From positions 1 through 53,409 of the forward strand of contig CAIULL010000187.1 of NCBI GenBank assembly GCA_903899985.1: a stretch of DNA of 53,409 bases, read 5' to 3'. Below the pieces are notes generated by a model that was given only the letters and a program-made list of their open reading frames with translations, did not search any database and was not told the DNA's origin. Below, one piece after another: positions 45,135-53,409 of this stretch. Position 1 is the stretch's first letter, and every line of letters begins with the position of its first letter. The position numbers and the translations under genes were made by a program. Source of the DNA: an uncultured Schlesneria sp. Lineage in GTDB: Bacteria; Planctomycetota; Planctomycetia; Planctomycetales; Planctomycetaceae.

Positions 45135-46400
45135 ATGGCTGCAAAGCCGCTTCGTTTATTGCATGCCGCCAACTTGCAGTTGGATTGCCCGCTTCGTGGA
45201 ATAGGGGCCGTCAATGATGACATTCGCGAGATCGTCGAGACCGCGACGTTAACTGCGTTTGAGCGAATTGTGGCGACATCGCTGGAAAAGGATGTCGATG
45301 CTCTCGTGATCACGGGCAACACGTTTGATGCCAGTTATCCGAGTCTGGCTGCCGAAGTTGCCTTACGAGACGGTTTCAGCCGCCTTGCCGAACGACAGAT
45401 TCCTGTCTTCATTGTCCCTGGTCGAATTGATCCGGGATCTGCGTGGCAGGAAATGCCACCTCTTCCCAAGAACGTAACAGTTTTTCTGGATGCTAGTGAA
45501 ACACCGATCGATCTGACTGATCACGGCCACCTTCTGGCCACAATTCTGCCGGTCACGGCCGAGACTTCGATCGAACCGGAAGAACTTGCCAACATTCAGG
45601 GGGGGCGAACATCTGCTAAGGGGGTGCGACCATTTATGGTCGGGTTGCTGCTGACCGATCGCGCGGTCGAAAAGCATGAACGACCGCGACTGTCTGCCGC
45701 TCGGTTCGCAGCGCTGGACTGGCTCCTCTGTCCGTCAGGTGCTGACACCGATACGCTGCCGTTGACGGATGGCCATATTTTTACTCAATCCGCACCGCAG
45801 GGAATGAGCCCTACTGAAACGGGTGCGCACGGCGTGACGCTGTTGGAAGTCGATTCCCATCGAAAAACGAAAAAAACACCGATCAGTCTGGCACCGGTTC
45901 GTTGGGAACGGCTCAATCAATTGGTCGACAGTATCAATAGCCGGGAAGCGTTGGTTGAGCGGATGGTGGCTCAATTGGAACGGTTGCCTTTGCTGAAAGG
46001 CGAGGTGCTACGAATCTGCGAGTGGCAATTGGACCGGTCTTCCAGCGACACAATTGGCTGGGCAACGGAGTCTGCGGCAAATGAGTTGACGTTAGCCTTG
46101 ACGGAACTCAGCGATCATCCTGACGGCCTGCGCTATCTTCACCGGATCCAGCCTGTCGAATTGGATTTGTCACTCATTGAACCGGCTCATCGTGAGGTCT
46201 TAACGGAATACTTGCTGGTGCTCGAACGGCGAGGCTCCGTCGATCAACGTGCTATTGCCAAGTGGCTGTCGGATGCCCGTGTGAGTGATGTGCTGAAATC
46301 TGGTCACTGGGAGCAGTGGACTGAGTCAATTCTGCCCGAACAGGTTACGAATCGAGCAAAACAATTGGGATGGAACTGGTTTTCAACGATCGGAAAGTAA
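45135..46400 (+). CDS. SbcD/YhaO-like metallophosphoesterase-fold protein, catalytic motifs lost
   Basis: This 421-residue protein has GAAGGGA 8 nt before the ATG. The fold and order match YhaO/SbcD exonucleases, with alignable surroundings, but the metal ligands are changed. The D-x-H motif (normally ASDLHLD-like) reads H-A-A-N-L-Q-L-D (10-17), GD-x-x-D reads G-N-T-F-D (61-65), GNHD reads G-R-I-D (96-99), and the GHxH segment (expected after DWLL, about 200) reads CPSG. All expected metal-binding Asp/His of these motifs are replaced, so nuclease activity is unlikely. A structural or regulatory partner of the ATPase gene downstream (120 nt) is the best inference. Confidence 0.83.
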   Translation: MAAKPLRLLHAANLQLDCPLRGIGAVNDDIREIVETATLTAFERIVATSLEKDVDALVITGNTFDASYPSLAAEVALRDGFSRLAERQIPVFIVPGRIDPGSAWQEMPPLPKNVTVFLDASETPIDLTDHGHLLATILPVTAETSIEPEELANIQGGRTSAKGVRPFMVGLLLTDRAVEKHERPRLSAARFAALDWLLCPSGADTDTLPLTDGHIFTQSAPQGMSPTETGAHGVTLLEVDSHRKTKKTPISLAPVRWERLNQLVDSINSREALVERMVAQLERLPLLKGEVLRICEWQLDRSSSDTIGWATESAANELTLALTELSDHPDGLRYLHRIQPVELDLSLIEPAHREVLTEYLLVLERRGSVDQRAIAKWLSDARVSDVLKSGHWEQWTESILPEQVTNRAKQLGWNWFSTIGK

Positions 46401-46520
46401 TAGATGAACAGGCCTGGCGGGGCGAGCACTTCAATCTGTCCCTCGACCTAGTTGATCGACCGCCATCAACTCAAAGATGGCCTAATTTTACTGCCTTATA
46501 CATCGCCGCGAGAGAACAAG

Positions 46521-49500
46521 ATGCGGATCACTGGGATTGAAATCGAACGGTTCGGAGTCTGGCAAAACTATCAGCAACCGCTGAATCGTGAAGGGTTGAC
46601 CGTCTTTTACGGCCCGAATGAAGCAGGGAAGACGACTCTCCTGCGGTTTATTCGCGGTGTCTTATACGGCTATCCGCCCGACGATCAATTGATCGGAAAC
46701 AAGAAAAAGACCCGACGCGAGTCACAATCGGGTTTGCTGCGAGTCGAACATCAGTCGCAGGAATATGAAATCCGGCGCACGGGATTTGGCGAAAATTCCG
46801 GAATCCTATCGGTGAAAGGGATCCCAGCGGGTGAGCCAACCACCGCGTTCATGGAGGAACTGCTGGCATCAACGGACGAGAAGTTGTTCGAGTCGGTATT
46901 TGCCGTCGGACTTCCTGAGCTTCAGCAATTCGCAACTCTCACCGCCGATCAGGTTGGTGACCACCTTTATGGGATGACTCTGGGGCCCCAGGGCCGACTG
47001 CTGATGGAATTGCCACACCGGGCCAACCACGAACTGCATCGGCTGTTTTCGAGCAACGGTGAATCATTAATTCCGCAATTATTGAAGCGGCATGAGGAAC
47101 TGCAGCGGCAGTCGGGGCATTCCTTTCGCCAGCGTGACCGATATCGCGAATTATTGCGAAAGAAGTCGGATCTCGATGATCGAATCATCAAACAACGAAA
47201 TCGACAGGCCGAATTACAAACAAAACTTCGTGGCTTCAGCCACCTGGAAAAAATCCATCCCCCATGGTCCAGGTGCCGTGAATATCGCCACGAACTTAAC
47301 ACGCTTCCCGATTTCAGCGCGTTCCCGGCCGATGGAGTCAGCCAACTTCAACGGTTGGAAACCGACATCAGTGCGGCAGTCCACAAGCGTGAATCGCTTT
47401 TGGCCGAAGTGTCTCAAATCAATCAGAAGCTCGCGTCGATTCAGATCGACCCCGAAATCCGTCGATTTTCGGGTGCCGTTCAGATCCTGGTTGAGCAGCG
47501 TGCTGTTCTGAAGGAGATCGAGCCACGCGTTCACGAGCTACAGGCTGAAGCCATTGAACAAGAGCGAGCTGTTTCAGAGCATCTTTCATCGTTGGGACCG
47601 CATTGGACGTTGGAACGTCTCGATTCTGTTCAAGACTCACCCAAGGCACACGCCGATTTCGTGCAAGCTGCTCGCGAATATCAGGCGATCGACTCGAAAA
47701 CACGGCGAATGCAGCGTCGTTACCGAAGAGCGAATGCCCGTATCAGAGATAAAGAACTCGCGGTCCGTACCGAACTCCAGGATTTCGGTATCCCGGTCGA
47801 AGCGTTGAATGAATCGATCAATGTGGCGCAAAAGCGACTCGACCAGTTGATTGATCTTGGACGCTGGCATTCCAAAGCGACCCAGCTCGAGAATCAAACG
47901 ATTGGAATCGACGAACAACTTGAGCAGCTTCACGATCGACACGGAATTCCGAATTGGATCTATGGAATTCTTGCCTGGTTCACGATCGCAGGTTTCGCAT
48001 TATTTGTGACCGGTGCGTACTCGGCCGTGTATACCGGATGGCTGGTTGGCTTAATCTTCATCGCACTTTCGGTCTTTGCAGGCGGGACCGCCTGGGCGTT
48101 TCGAAATCATTTCGAACAAAACCTGCAGGAACAGGTCGACCAGTTACGGCAGCAGCGCCGGGAATGCGAAACCAATCGCTGGACCATTCTTAAGCACATC
48201 CAGTCGTTTATTGATGAGAGCGGGCTGCGGCAATGGTGGGGCGACCAAGTCACGCCACAGGACCTGGCCAGCGGCGAACTACTGGCCCAAGCTTCGCAAC
48301 GCGCTGCAGATCTGGACCGGTCACAGCGAGAATTCCATCGAGTTCTACAGATCCGCCGACGGTTGAGTGCCATTCGAGGCGATCTACAACTTCAACAGCG
48401 TGAGTTAGCAAATTCTCGCAAAAACTGGTGCCAGACATTATCAAGCCTCGGATTTGATGAAACGGTCCATGTCGACTCTGCGTTCGAACATTGGAAGCAT
48501 GTCATTGCCGCCCGCGATGTTCGGCGACAGTATTTACAGACCGCAGAAAAATCGCGAGACATTCGACGGACTTTCGATCGTTTTCGAAGACAAGTCGAAA
48601 CCGTGGGGCATCGGATGCAACGCCCCGAATTGAATTACGTAAACCCTTCGGAGGTTGTCGATCTGTGGGAAGGTGAGCTTCGCACAGCCCGTCAACTTGC
48701 TCACGAACGAAAGCAATTACAAAAACTTCAAATTCAGCGTCGCAGAGAAACCGTAGAGTATCAGCGGAAAATCGACGGATTGAACAAAAGCCACGATGCC
48801 TTGCTGGCACTCGCTGGCGTAACTCATCGTTCACAACTCAACCATCGCCTGGAATTGATGGAGCGACGAAAGCAGGTCGAATCGCTGCTGGAGCAAACCG
48901 CACGCGAACTTGAGCATCTGGTGAAGTCGCAACCCGATATGGCGTTCGTCGATGAGGACCTGATGCAATACAACCCCAAAGATGCCTTGGGGCTGATCAA
49001 ACAGTTTAATCACGAACACACAGAGCTTGAACATCATATCGAGCAGACGTTTGAGCAACTTGGAACAGTCAAACAAGAGTTGAAACAGCTTGAACACGAT
49101 CGGCGCGGCACACGCATCCACCGAGAACTGTCACAAGTGGAAAACGATTTGCAACAAGCCTGGCTCACCTGGTTTTCGTCGTCGTTGGCAGAGGAAGCCA
49201 TTCATGAAGTCGCGGGCCAGTTCGAACAGGCCAATCAGCCTGAAATGCTTGCCGCAGCAATCCCCTTCTTACATAAATTAACGCTTGGAAAGTACAATCA
49301 TCTCTGGACCCCGCTGGGTCGAAAACAGCTGTTTGTCGACGATGACAAGCACGAATCGCTACCGGCCGAGCGGTTAAGCGGTGGAACTCGTGAACAACTC
49401 TTTCTGTCCATCCGGCTGGCGATGGTTAAGGCGTTCTCGAAGAAGGGGATCGACCTTCCGATGGTGCTGGATGATGTGACCGTAAACTTTGATCAGGAAC

Positions 49501-49676
49501 GGTCCGATGCCGCAGTGGAAACGCTACTTGATTTTACGCGCGATGGTCAGCAATTGCTGGTGTTTACCAGCCATCTGCACTACGCACAATTGTTTGAGAA
49601 GCGAGGGATCAAGCCGATTTATCTTCCCTCTCGCAATCCTTCGGCGAGCGCCGTCGAAGAACGTCGAGCTGGTTGA
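46521..49676 (+). CDS. YhaN-like AAA/SMC-type ATPase with membrane helices in its middle
   Basis: The start is the ATG at 46521, with GAGAG upstream, giving 1051 residues; the frame from 46452 is an unsupported extension. The ATPase head is split. Its N-terminal part has RITGIEIERFGVW and Walker A GPNEAGKTTL (about 35-44). The C-terminal part has the ABC-like signature LSGGTREQLFLSIRLA (about 953), Walker B MVLDDVTVNFDQ (about 980) and the TSHLHY segment. Between them lies a long coiled coil interrupted by two membrane helices (about 480-525; YGILAWFTIAGFALFVTGAY, GWLVGLIFIALSVFAGG). This is the YhaN group, which normally pairs with a YhaO nuclease. Here the partner is nuclease-dead, so a membrane-linked DNA or structural role is possible. 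Confidence 0.88.
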   Translation: MRITGIEIERFGVWQNYQQPLNREGLTVFYGPNEAGKTTLLRFIRGVLYGYPPDDQLIGNKKKTRRESQSGLLRVEHQSQEYEIRRTGFGENSGILSVKGIPAGEPTTAFMEELLASTDEKLFESVFAVGLPELQQFATLTADQVGDHLYGMTLGPQGRLLMELPHRANHELHRLFSSNGESLIPQLLKRHEELQRQSGHSFRQRDRYRELLRKKSDLDDRIIKQRNRQAELQTKLRGFSHLEKIHPPWSRCREYRHELNTLPDFSAFPADGVSQLQRLETDISAAVHKRESLLAEVSQINQKLASIQIDPEIRRFSGAVQILVEQRAVLKEIEPRVHELQAEAIEQERAVSEHLSSLGPHWTLERLDSVQDSPKAHADFVQAAREYQAIDSKTRRMQRRYRRANARIRDKELAVRTELQDFGIPVEALNESINVAQKRLDQLIDLGRWHSKATQLENQTIGIDEQLEQLHDRHGIPNWIYGILAWFTIAGFALFVTGAYSAVYTGWLVGLIFIALSVFAGGTAWAFRNHFEQNLQEQVDQLRQQRRECETNRWTILKHIQSFIDESGLRQWWGDQVTPQDLASGELLAQASQRAADLDRSQREFHRVLQIRRRLSAIRGDLQLQQRELANSRKNWCQTLSSLGFDETVHVDSAFEHWKHVIAARDVRRQYLQTAEKSRDIRRTFDRFRRQVETVGHRMQRPELNYVNPSEVVDLWEGELRTARQLAHERKQLQKLQIQRRRETVEYQRKIDGLNKSHDALLALAGVTHRSQLNHRLELMERRKQVESLLEQTARELEHLVKSQPDMAFVDEDLMQYNPKDALGLIKQFNHEHTELEHHIEQTFEQLGTVKQELKQLEHDRRGTRIHRELSQVENDLQQAWLTWFSSSLAEEAIHEVAGQFEQANQPEMLAAAIPFLHKLTLGKYNHLWTPLGRKQLFVDDDKHESLPAERLSGGTREQLFLSIRLAMVKAFSKKGIDLPMVLDDVTVNFDQERSDAAVETLLDFTRDGQQLLVFTSHLHYAQLFEKRGIKPIYLPSRNPSASAVEERRAG

Positions 49677-49905
49677 TCGATCGTATCAGTCCGGCCTGAT
49701 GAAAGGGCCAAACTGTCGAATTGGTAATACTTTTGCGCCCGTTTAGCGGAAAGCGGCCAAAAAACGCGATCGCACGGTTTGAAAGTCTTCGACGAGGCCG
49801 TGCCTTCAAGGTTGGATAACACGTCCGAGGAACACGGTTTTGCCGAATACAGTAAAACGGCACACGGCTTGGTCGATGAGGTAACGCCGGCCGGAAAAAC
49901 GAAAA

Positions 49906-49925
49906 GAGGCGGGATAACCCGCCTC
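49906..49925 (-). terminator. Rho-independent terminator of the small basic protein gene
   Basis: On the minus strand an 8-bp stem GAGGCGGG / CCCGCCTC with a TTAT loop is followed by TTTTCGTTTTT. It lies 65 nt beyond the stop of the 32-residue gene (49990-50088). The shape and the T-run make a strong intrinsic terminator. Confidence 0.8.
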
Positions 49926-49989
49926 GTTCTCACTTTTGAAGACGACAACTCGGATGAACGAGAAGCGTCATAATCCGGCAGACGCCAGA

Positions 49990-50088
49990 CTATACACCCA
50001 GCTTCTTACGACGAGCCTTACGAGCCTTTGAGCTTGCTGGTCGCTTGCCGTGATTTGCTTTGTTGACCTTGCGGTTGGTTTTTGCTAT
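49990..50088 (-). CDS. Small basic protein (32 residues) with apparent AUA start
   Basis: The frame encodes I/M-AKTNRKVNKANHGKRP, ASSKARKARRKKLGV and then TAG. It is very basic and resembles short ribosome-associated proteins. GGAG (50096-50099) lies 7 nt before an ATA codon (50086-50088), where ATG would be expected. The open frame extends upstream to a TGA but contains no ATG, GTG or TTG, so no canonical start exists. A promoter (50179-50207) and an intrinsic terminator (49906-49925) bracket the gene, which supports real transcription. My memory of similar planctomycete proteins is weak, so homology is not claimed. A G-to-A change or base error in the start codon is an alternative. Confidence 0.65.
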   Translation of the reverse strand: MAKTNRKVNKANHGKRPASSKARKARRKKLGV

Positions 50089-50178
50089 TTTTGTTCTCCG
50101 AAGTTTCGATGCAGCGGCAGTGCCGCATTCATTGTCATCTGAAAAGTCATTTCCGAACCGATGCGAGATCGGCCCAAC

Positions 50179-50207
50179 ATGATAGCAGAACGTTTTTCAA
50201 TTGAAAA
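50179..50207 (-). promoter_or_regulatory. Sigma-70-like promoter of the small basic protein gene
   Basis: On the minus strand TTTTCA (50202-50207), 17-nt spacer and TATCAT (50179-50184): four and five of six matches to the consensus. It implies a leader of about 84 nt with a small hairpin (GCGGC-AGT-GCCGC, 50112-50124) before the SD. Confidence 0.55.
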
Positions 50208-50338
50208 GCGTGACAATCGTTTTCGGCTGACGGGGGGAGAGCCGCGACTTAAATAACATTTTTATGATAAGGGCTGGCGCAGCGTTTCGGCTGATCACTG
50301 GATTGTGTGCGAATGACGTGTGGTTGGCGTTATGTTCC

Positions 50339-50380
50339 GGGGTCGGGTGTTCAAATTTTGAAATTTGAACACCCGACCCC
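50339..50380. repeat. Perfect 20-bp inverted repeat with 2-nt loop
   Basis: GGGGTCGGGTGTTCAAATTT, TG, then its exact reverse complement AAATTTGAACACCCGACCCC. A 42-nt near-perfect palindrome with 10 G:C pairs at the outside. Located between the small basic protein gene and the rpoN stop; both genes read leftward. It could terminate rpoN transcription or be a miniature mobile element. Confidence 0.85.
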
Positions 50381-50567
50381 TCTTTGCTCCCGATCAACGC
50401 GCAATCGATAAGCCTATTCTAAACCCGTCGCCCGACGTGCACTCACCGGCTGTGCCGGCCAATTTTGAAATTTGAACGCCCGACCCCTTCTTCGAGATCG
50501 ATCAACTTACGAAGGATCAGCCTCTTTTAAACCCATCGTCTGACACGCACAGATCGGCTGAGCCGGT
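50354..50567. repeat. Imperfect tandem duplication, two units of about 107 bp
   Basis: Unit 1 (50354-50460) and unit 2 (50461-50567) begin AATTTTGAAATTTGAAC and share GCCCGACCCC-like, GATCAAC, AAACCC(G/A)TCG and CCGGC blocks along the length. Unit 2 ends at the stop codon of rpoN. Divergence of a few tens of percent indicates an old duplication. Confidence 0.75.
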
Positions 50568-52052
<1,485 letters not shown>

Positions 52053-52234
52053 TTTAGGATCTCAATTCAATCGCAGGGCAAAGTTCGCGATCAAGTCGCG
52101 GTCTCTGCTTTCGCGATGAGAAAACACATCATTCTTAGTTAACTTCGACCTGCCCAACTTCATTTTCGATTCACGATCTGCATATAAGTGTTTTCTGGTA
52201 CACGAGAGTCGTTCCTTCAACAAAAAAGCCAGTT

Positions 52235-52858
52235 TTAAAATGATTGTCGTCCGCGGATCGCATCAGCCAGCATTTCCCGATTGGCAAACTCAAGTACACT
52301 TCCTGAAGCAATCCCGCGAGCCAATCGCGTAATTTTGACCGGGTCATTTGCCAGCAAATTGGAAATGAACAGTGCGGTTCCATCTCCTTCGAGCGTCGGG
52401 TTGGTTGCCATCAGGATTTCTGTGACCCCCCCATGGCGCACCCGTTTGACGAGAGCTCCAATATTCAAGTCTTCGGGGCCGACGCCGTTAAGAGGTGCAA
52501 GACGACCTCCGAGAACGTGATAAACACCGTTAAAGATTGAGGCCGCCTCAAGCGCAAGTAAATCTCGCGGCTGTTCAACGACGCAGACAGAATGCTTGTC
52601 GCGACGGGGATCGCTACAAATACTACATGTCTCACCTTCGGTCAGGTTAAAGCAGATGGAGCAAGGACGAACGACCGTTTTCACGCGACGAATGGCCTCA
52701 GCCAGAGAATTGGCCTCGTCTTCGGAGCAGTCGAGCAAATGATTTGCGAGTCGCTCGGCCGACTTGCGGCCGATGCCAGGCAACTTCGCCAGACGCTCGA
52801 TCAAGTTCCCCACAGCAGCTCCGTATGGATGTCGTGGTGGCTCCTCAATCCTTGCCAT
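52235..52858 (-). CDS. recR: Recombination mediator protein RecR
   Basis: This 207-residue protein is normal for RecR. The helix-hairpin-helix ([20 protein letters not shown], 24-43) is followed by a four-Cys zinc finger (CSIC and CSIC, about 66-85). A Toprim domain (about 90-190; [48 protein letters not shown]) and a Walker-like tail complete it. RecR acts with RecF and RecO in loading RecA on gapped DNA. The ybaB gene lies 35 nt upstream, the usual dnaX-ybaB-recR order. GGAG precedes the ATG by 9 nt. Confidence 0.97.
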   Translation of the reverse strand: MARIEEPPRHPYGAAVGNLIERLAKLPGIGRKSAERLANHLLDCSEDEANSLAEAIRRVKTVVRPCSICFNLTEGETCSICSDPRRDKHSVCVVEQPRDLLALEAASIFNGVYHVLGGRLAPLNGVGPEDLNIGALVKRVRHGGVTEILMATNPTLEGDGTALFISNLLANDPVKITRLARGIASGSVLEFANREMLADAIRGRQSF

Positions 52859-52893
52859 TAATCGTTACTCCCTCAATTGAAGGTGGCGCCCAA

Positions 52894-53247
52894 CTATTTA
52901 CCTAAGCCCATTCCCGCCAAAACATCGCCCATTCCCGGCAAATTCAATCCGCCGGTGATAGAGCTCATCTCCTGAGCCTGCTTCTCAAGCAGTTTTTCAA
53001 GAGCCTGGTTTGTCGCGGCAACAACGAGGTCTTCCAGCATTTCTTTGTCGCCCGACTGAAACAATGCTGGATCGATTTTGCAGGCAAGAACTCTCATTGT
53101 GCCGCCCACTGTGACTCGGACCATCCCAGCACCCGCTTCACCATCACACTGCAAATTGGCGAGTCGTTCTTTCGACTCAGCCATTTTTCCTTGTATCCCT
53201 TGAGCCTGCTTCATCAGCGAGGCGAATTGACCGATTTCTTTAAACAT
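52894..53247 (-). CDS. ybaB: YbaB/EbfC family nucleoid-associated protein
   Basis: This 117-residue protein begins MFKEIGQFASLMKQAQGIQG, a long helix with a Met/Gln-rich motif, then KMAESKERL, VTVGGTMRVLACKIDP and the DLVVAATNQALEKL helix. It ends with a Gly/Leu/Pro-rich tail ending GLGK. The family forms tweezer-like dimers that bind DNA. It starts 5 nt after the dnaX stop and is co-transcribed with recR. GGAG (53257-53260) lies within the end of dnaX and is its SD. Confidence 0.95.
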   Translation of the reverse strand: MFKEIGQFASLMKQAQGIQGKMAESKERLANLQCDGEAGAGMVRVTVGGTMRVLACKIDPALFQSGDKEMLEDLVVAATNQALEKLLEKQAQEMSSITGGLNLPGMGDVLAGMGLGK

Positions 53248-53252
53248 GTCGA

Positions 53253-53409
53253 TTACTCCGATTGCACATCCGTCGAGTCACTTTCAACGGCCTCAACCAC
53301 CAAGTCCTTAACCTTCCAACTCTTGACCCCGAAAACCCCCGTCACTTGCTGAAGATAGGTATCTTCGGGTTCGTCGACAATTTGAGTCCGATTGACCGGA
53401 GCCGCTACC
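53253..53409 (-). CDS. dnaX: C-terminal end of DNA polymerase III gamma/tau subunit (partial)
   Basis: The window holds the last 52 codons of a minus-strand gene ending VKSWKVKDLVVEAVESD then a short acidic tail and TAA (53253-53255). No dnaX catalytic motif lies in this part. The call comes from the conserved order dnaX-ybaB-recR and the 5-nt spacing to ybaB. The rest lies beyond the window edge. Confidence 0.7.
   Translation of the reverse strand, partial: VAAPVNRTQIVDEPEDTYLQQVTGVFGVKSWKVKDLVVEAVESDSTDVQSE

Noticed and set aside
45135-46400. Active SbcD nuclease
   Set aside because: The four metal-binding motifs are replaced, so the gene is described as a likely inactive member.

Overview
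The window (about 52% GC by eye) looks like chromosomal DNA of a planctomycete (Planctomycetota). The signs are a Ser/Thr kinase fused to many WD40 repeats, two AtsA-type sulfatases, membrane VWA/amidotransferase-like proteins, a secreted protein ending in the family-typical WGQRTPIEIGVARG-like tail, an ECF sigma factor with a C-terminal extension, and generally weak or absent Shine-Dalgarno (SD) sequences. No tRNA, rRNA, CRISPR array or intact insertion sequence was seen.

Layout. 1-7.4 kb (+): the C-terminal part of a giant beta-strand-repeat surface protein, cut by an in-frame TAA, overlapping by 4 nt a 1794-residue zinc-ribbon/kinase/transmembrane/coiled-coil/WD40 protein. 7.7-13.3 kb (-): a small secreted protein, a gene-poor stretch, then a tight five-gene set (zinc ribbon, DUF4239, AIM24, UrtA-like binding protein, LapA-like protein). 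13.4-22.5 kb (-): two paralogous sulfatases, a REP-like element, a Gly-rich/decapeptide-repeat/TPR secreted protein and a SnoaL-like secreted protein. 23.1-26.4 kb (+): an SDR oxidoreductase and a VWA/amidotransferase-like membrane protein. 27.6-38.1 kb (+): a Prc-type protease, an ABC ATPase with one ABC-2 permease, an MFS carrier, a GT39-like glycosyltransferase, a second VWA protein and an overlapping caspase-like (clan CD) protein. 38.2-44.4 kb: a porin, two hypothetical membrane proteins, an ECF sigma factor fused to a zinc anti-sigma-like domain, a divergent small membrane protein and a DUF2071 protein. 45.1-49.7 kb (+): an SbcD/YhaO-like protein that has lost its metal-binding motifs, followed by a YhaN-like SMC-type ATPase with two membrane helices. 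49.9-53.4 kb (-): a tiny basic protein with promoter, SD and terminator but apparently an AUA start, a palindromic/tandem repeat, rpoN, and recR-ybaB-dnaX (partial).

Most notable: the degenerate SbcD-like partner of a membrane-anchored SMC ATPase; the 32-residue basic gene with a non-AUG start; the sigma/anti-sigma fusion; the VWA plus caspase-like overlapping pair; and the five-gene AIM24/DUF4239/LapA/binding-protein cluster. Functions rest on motif reading only; no database search was possible.
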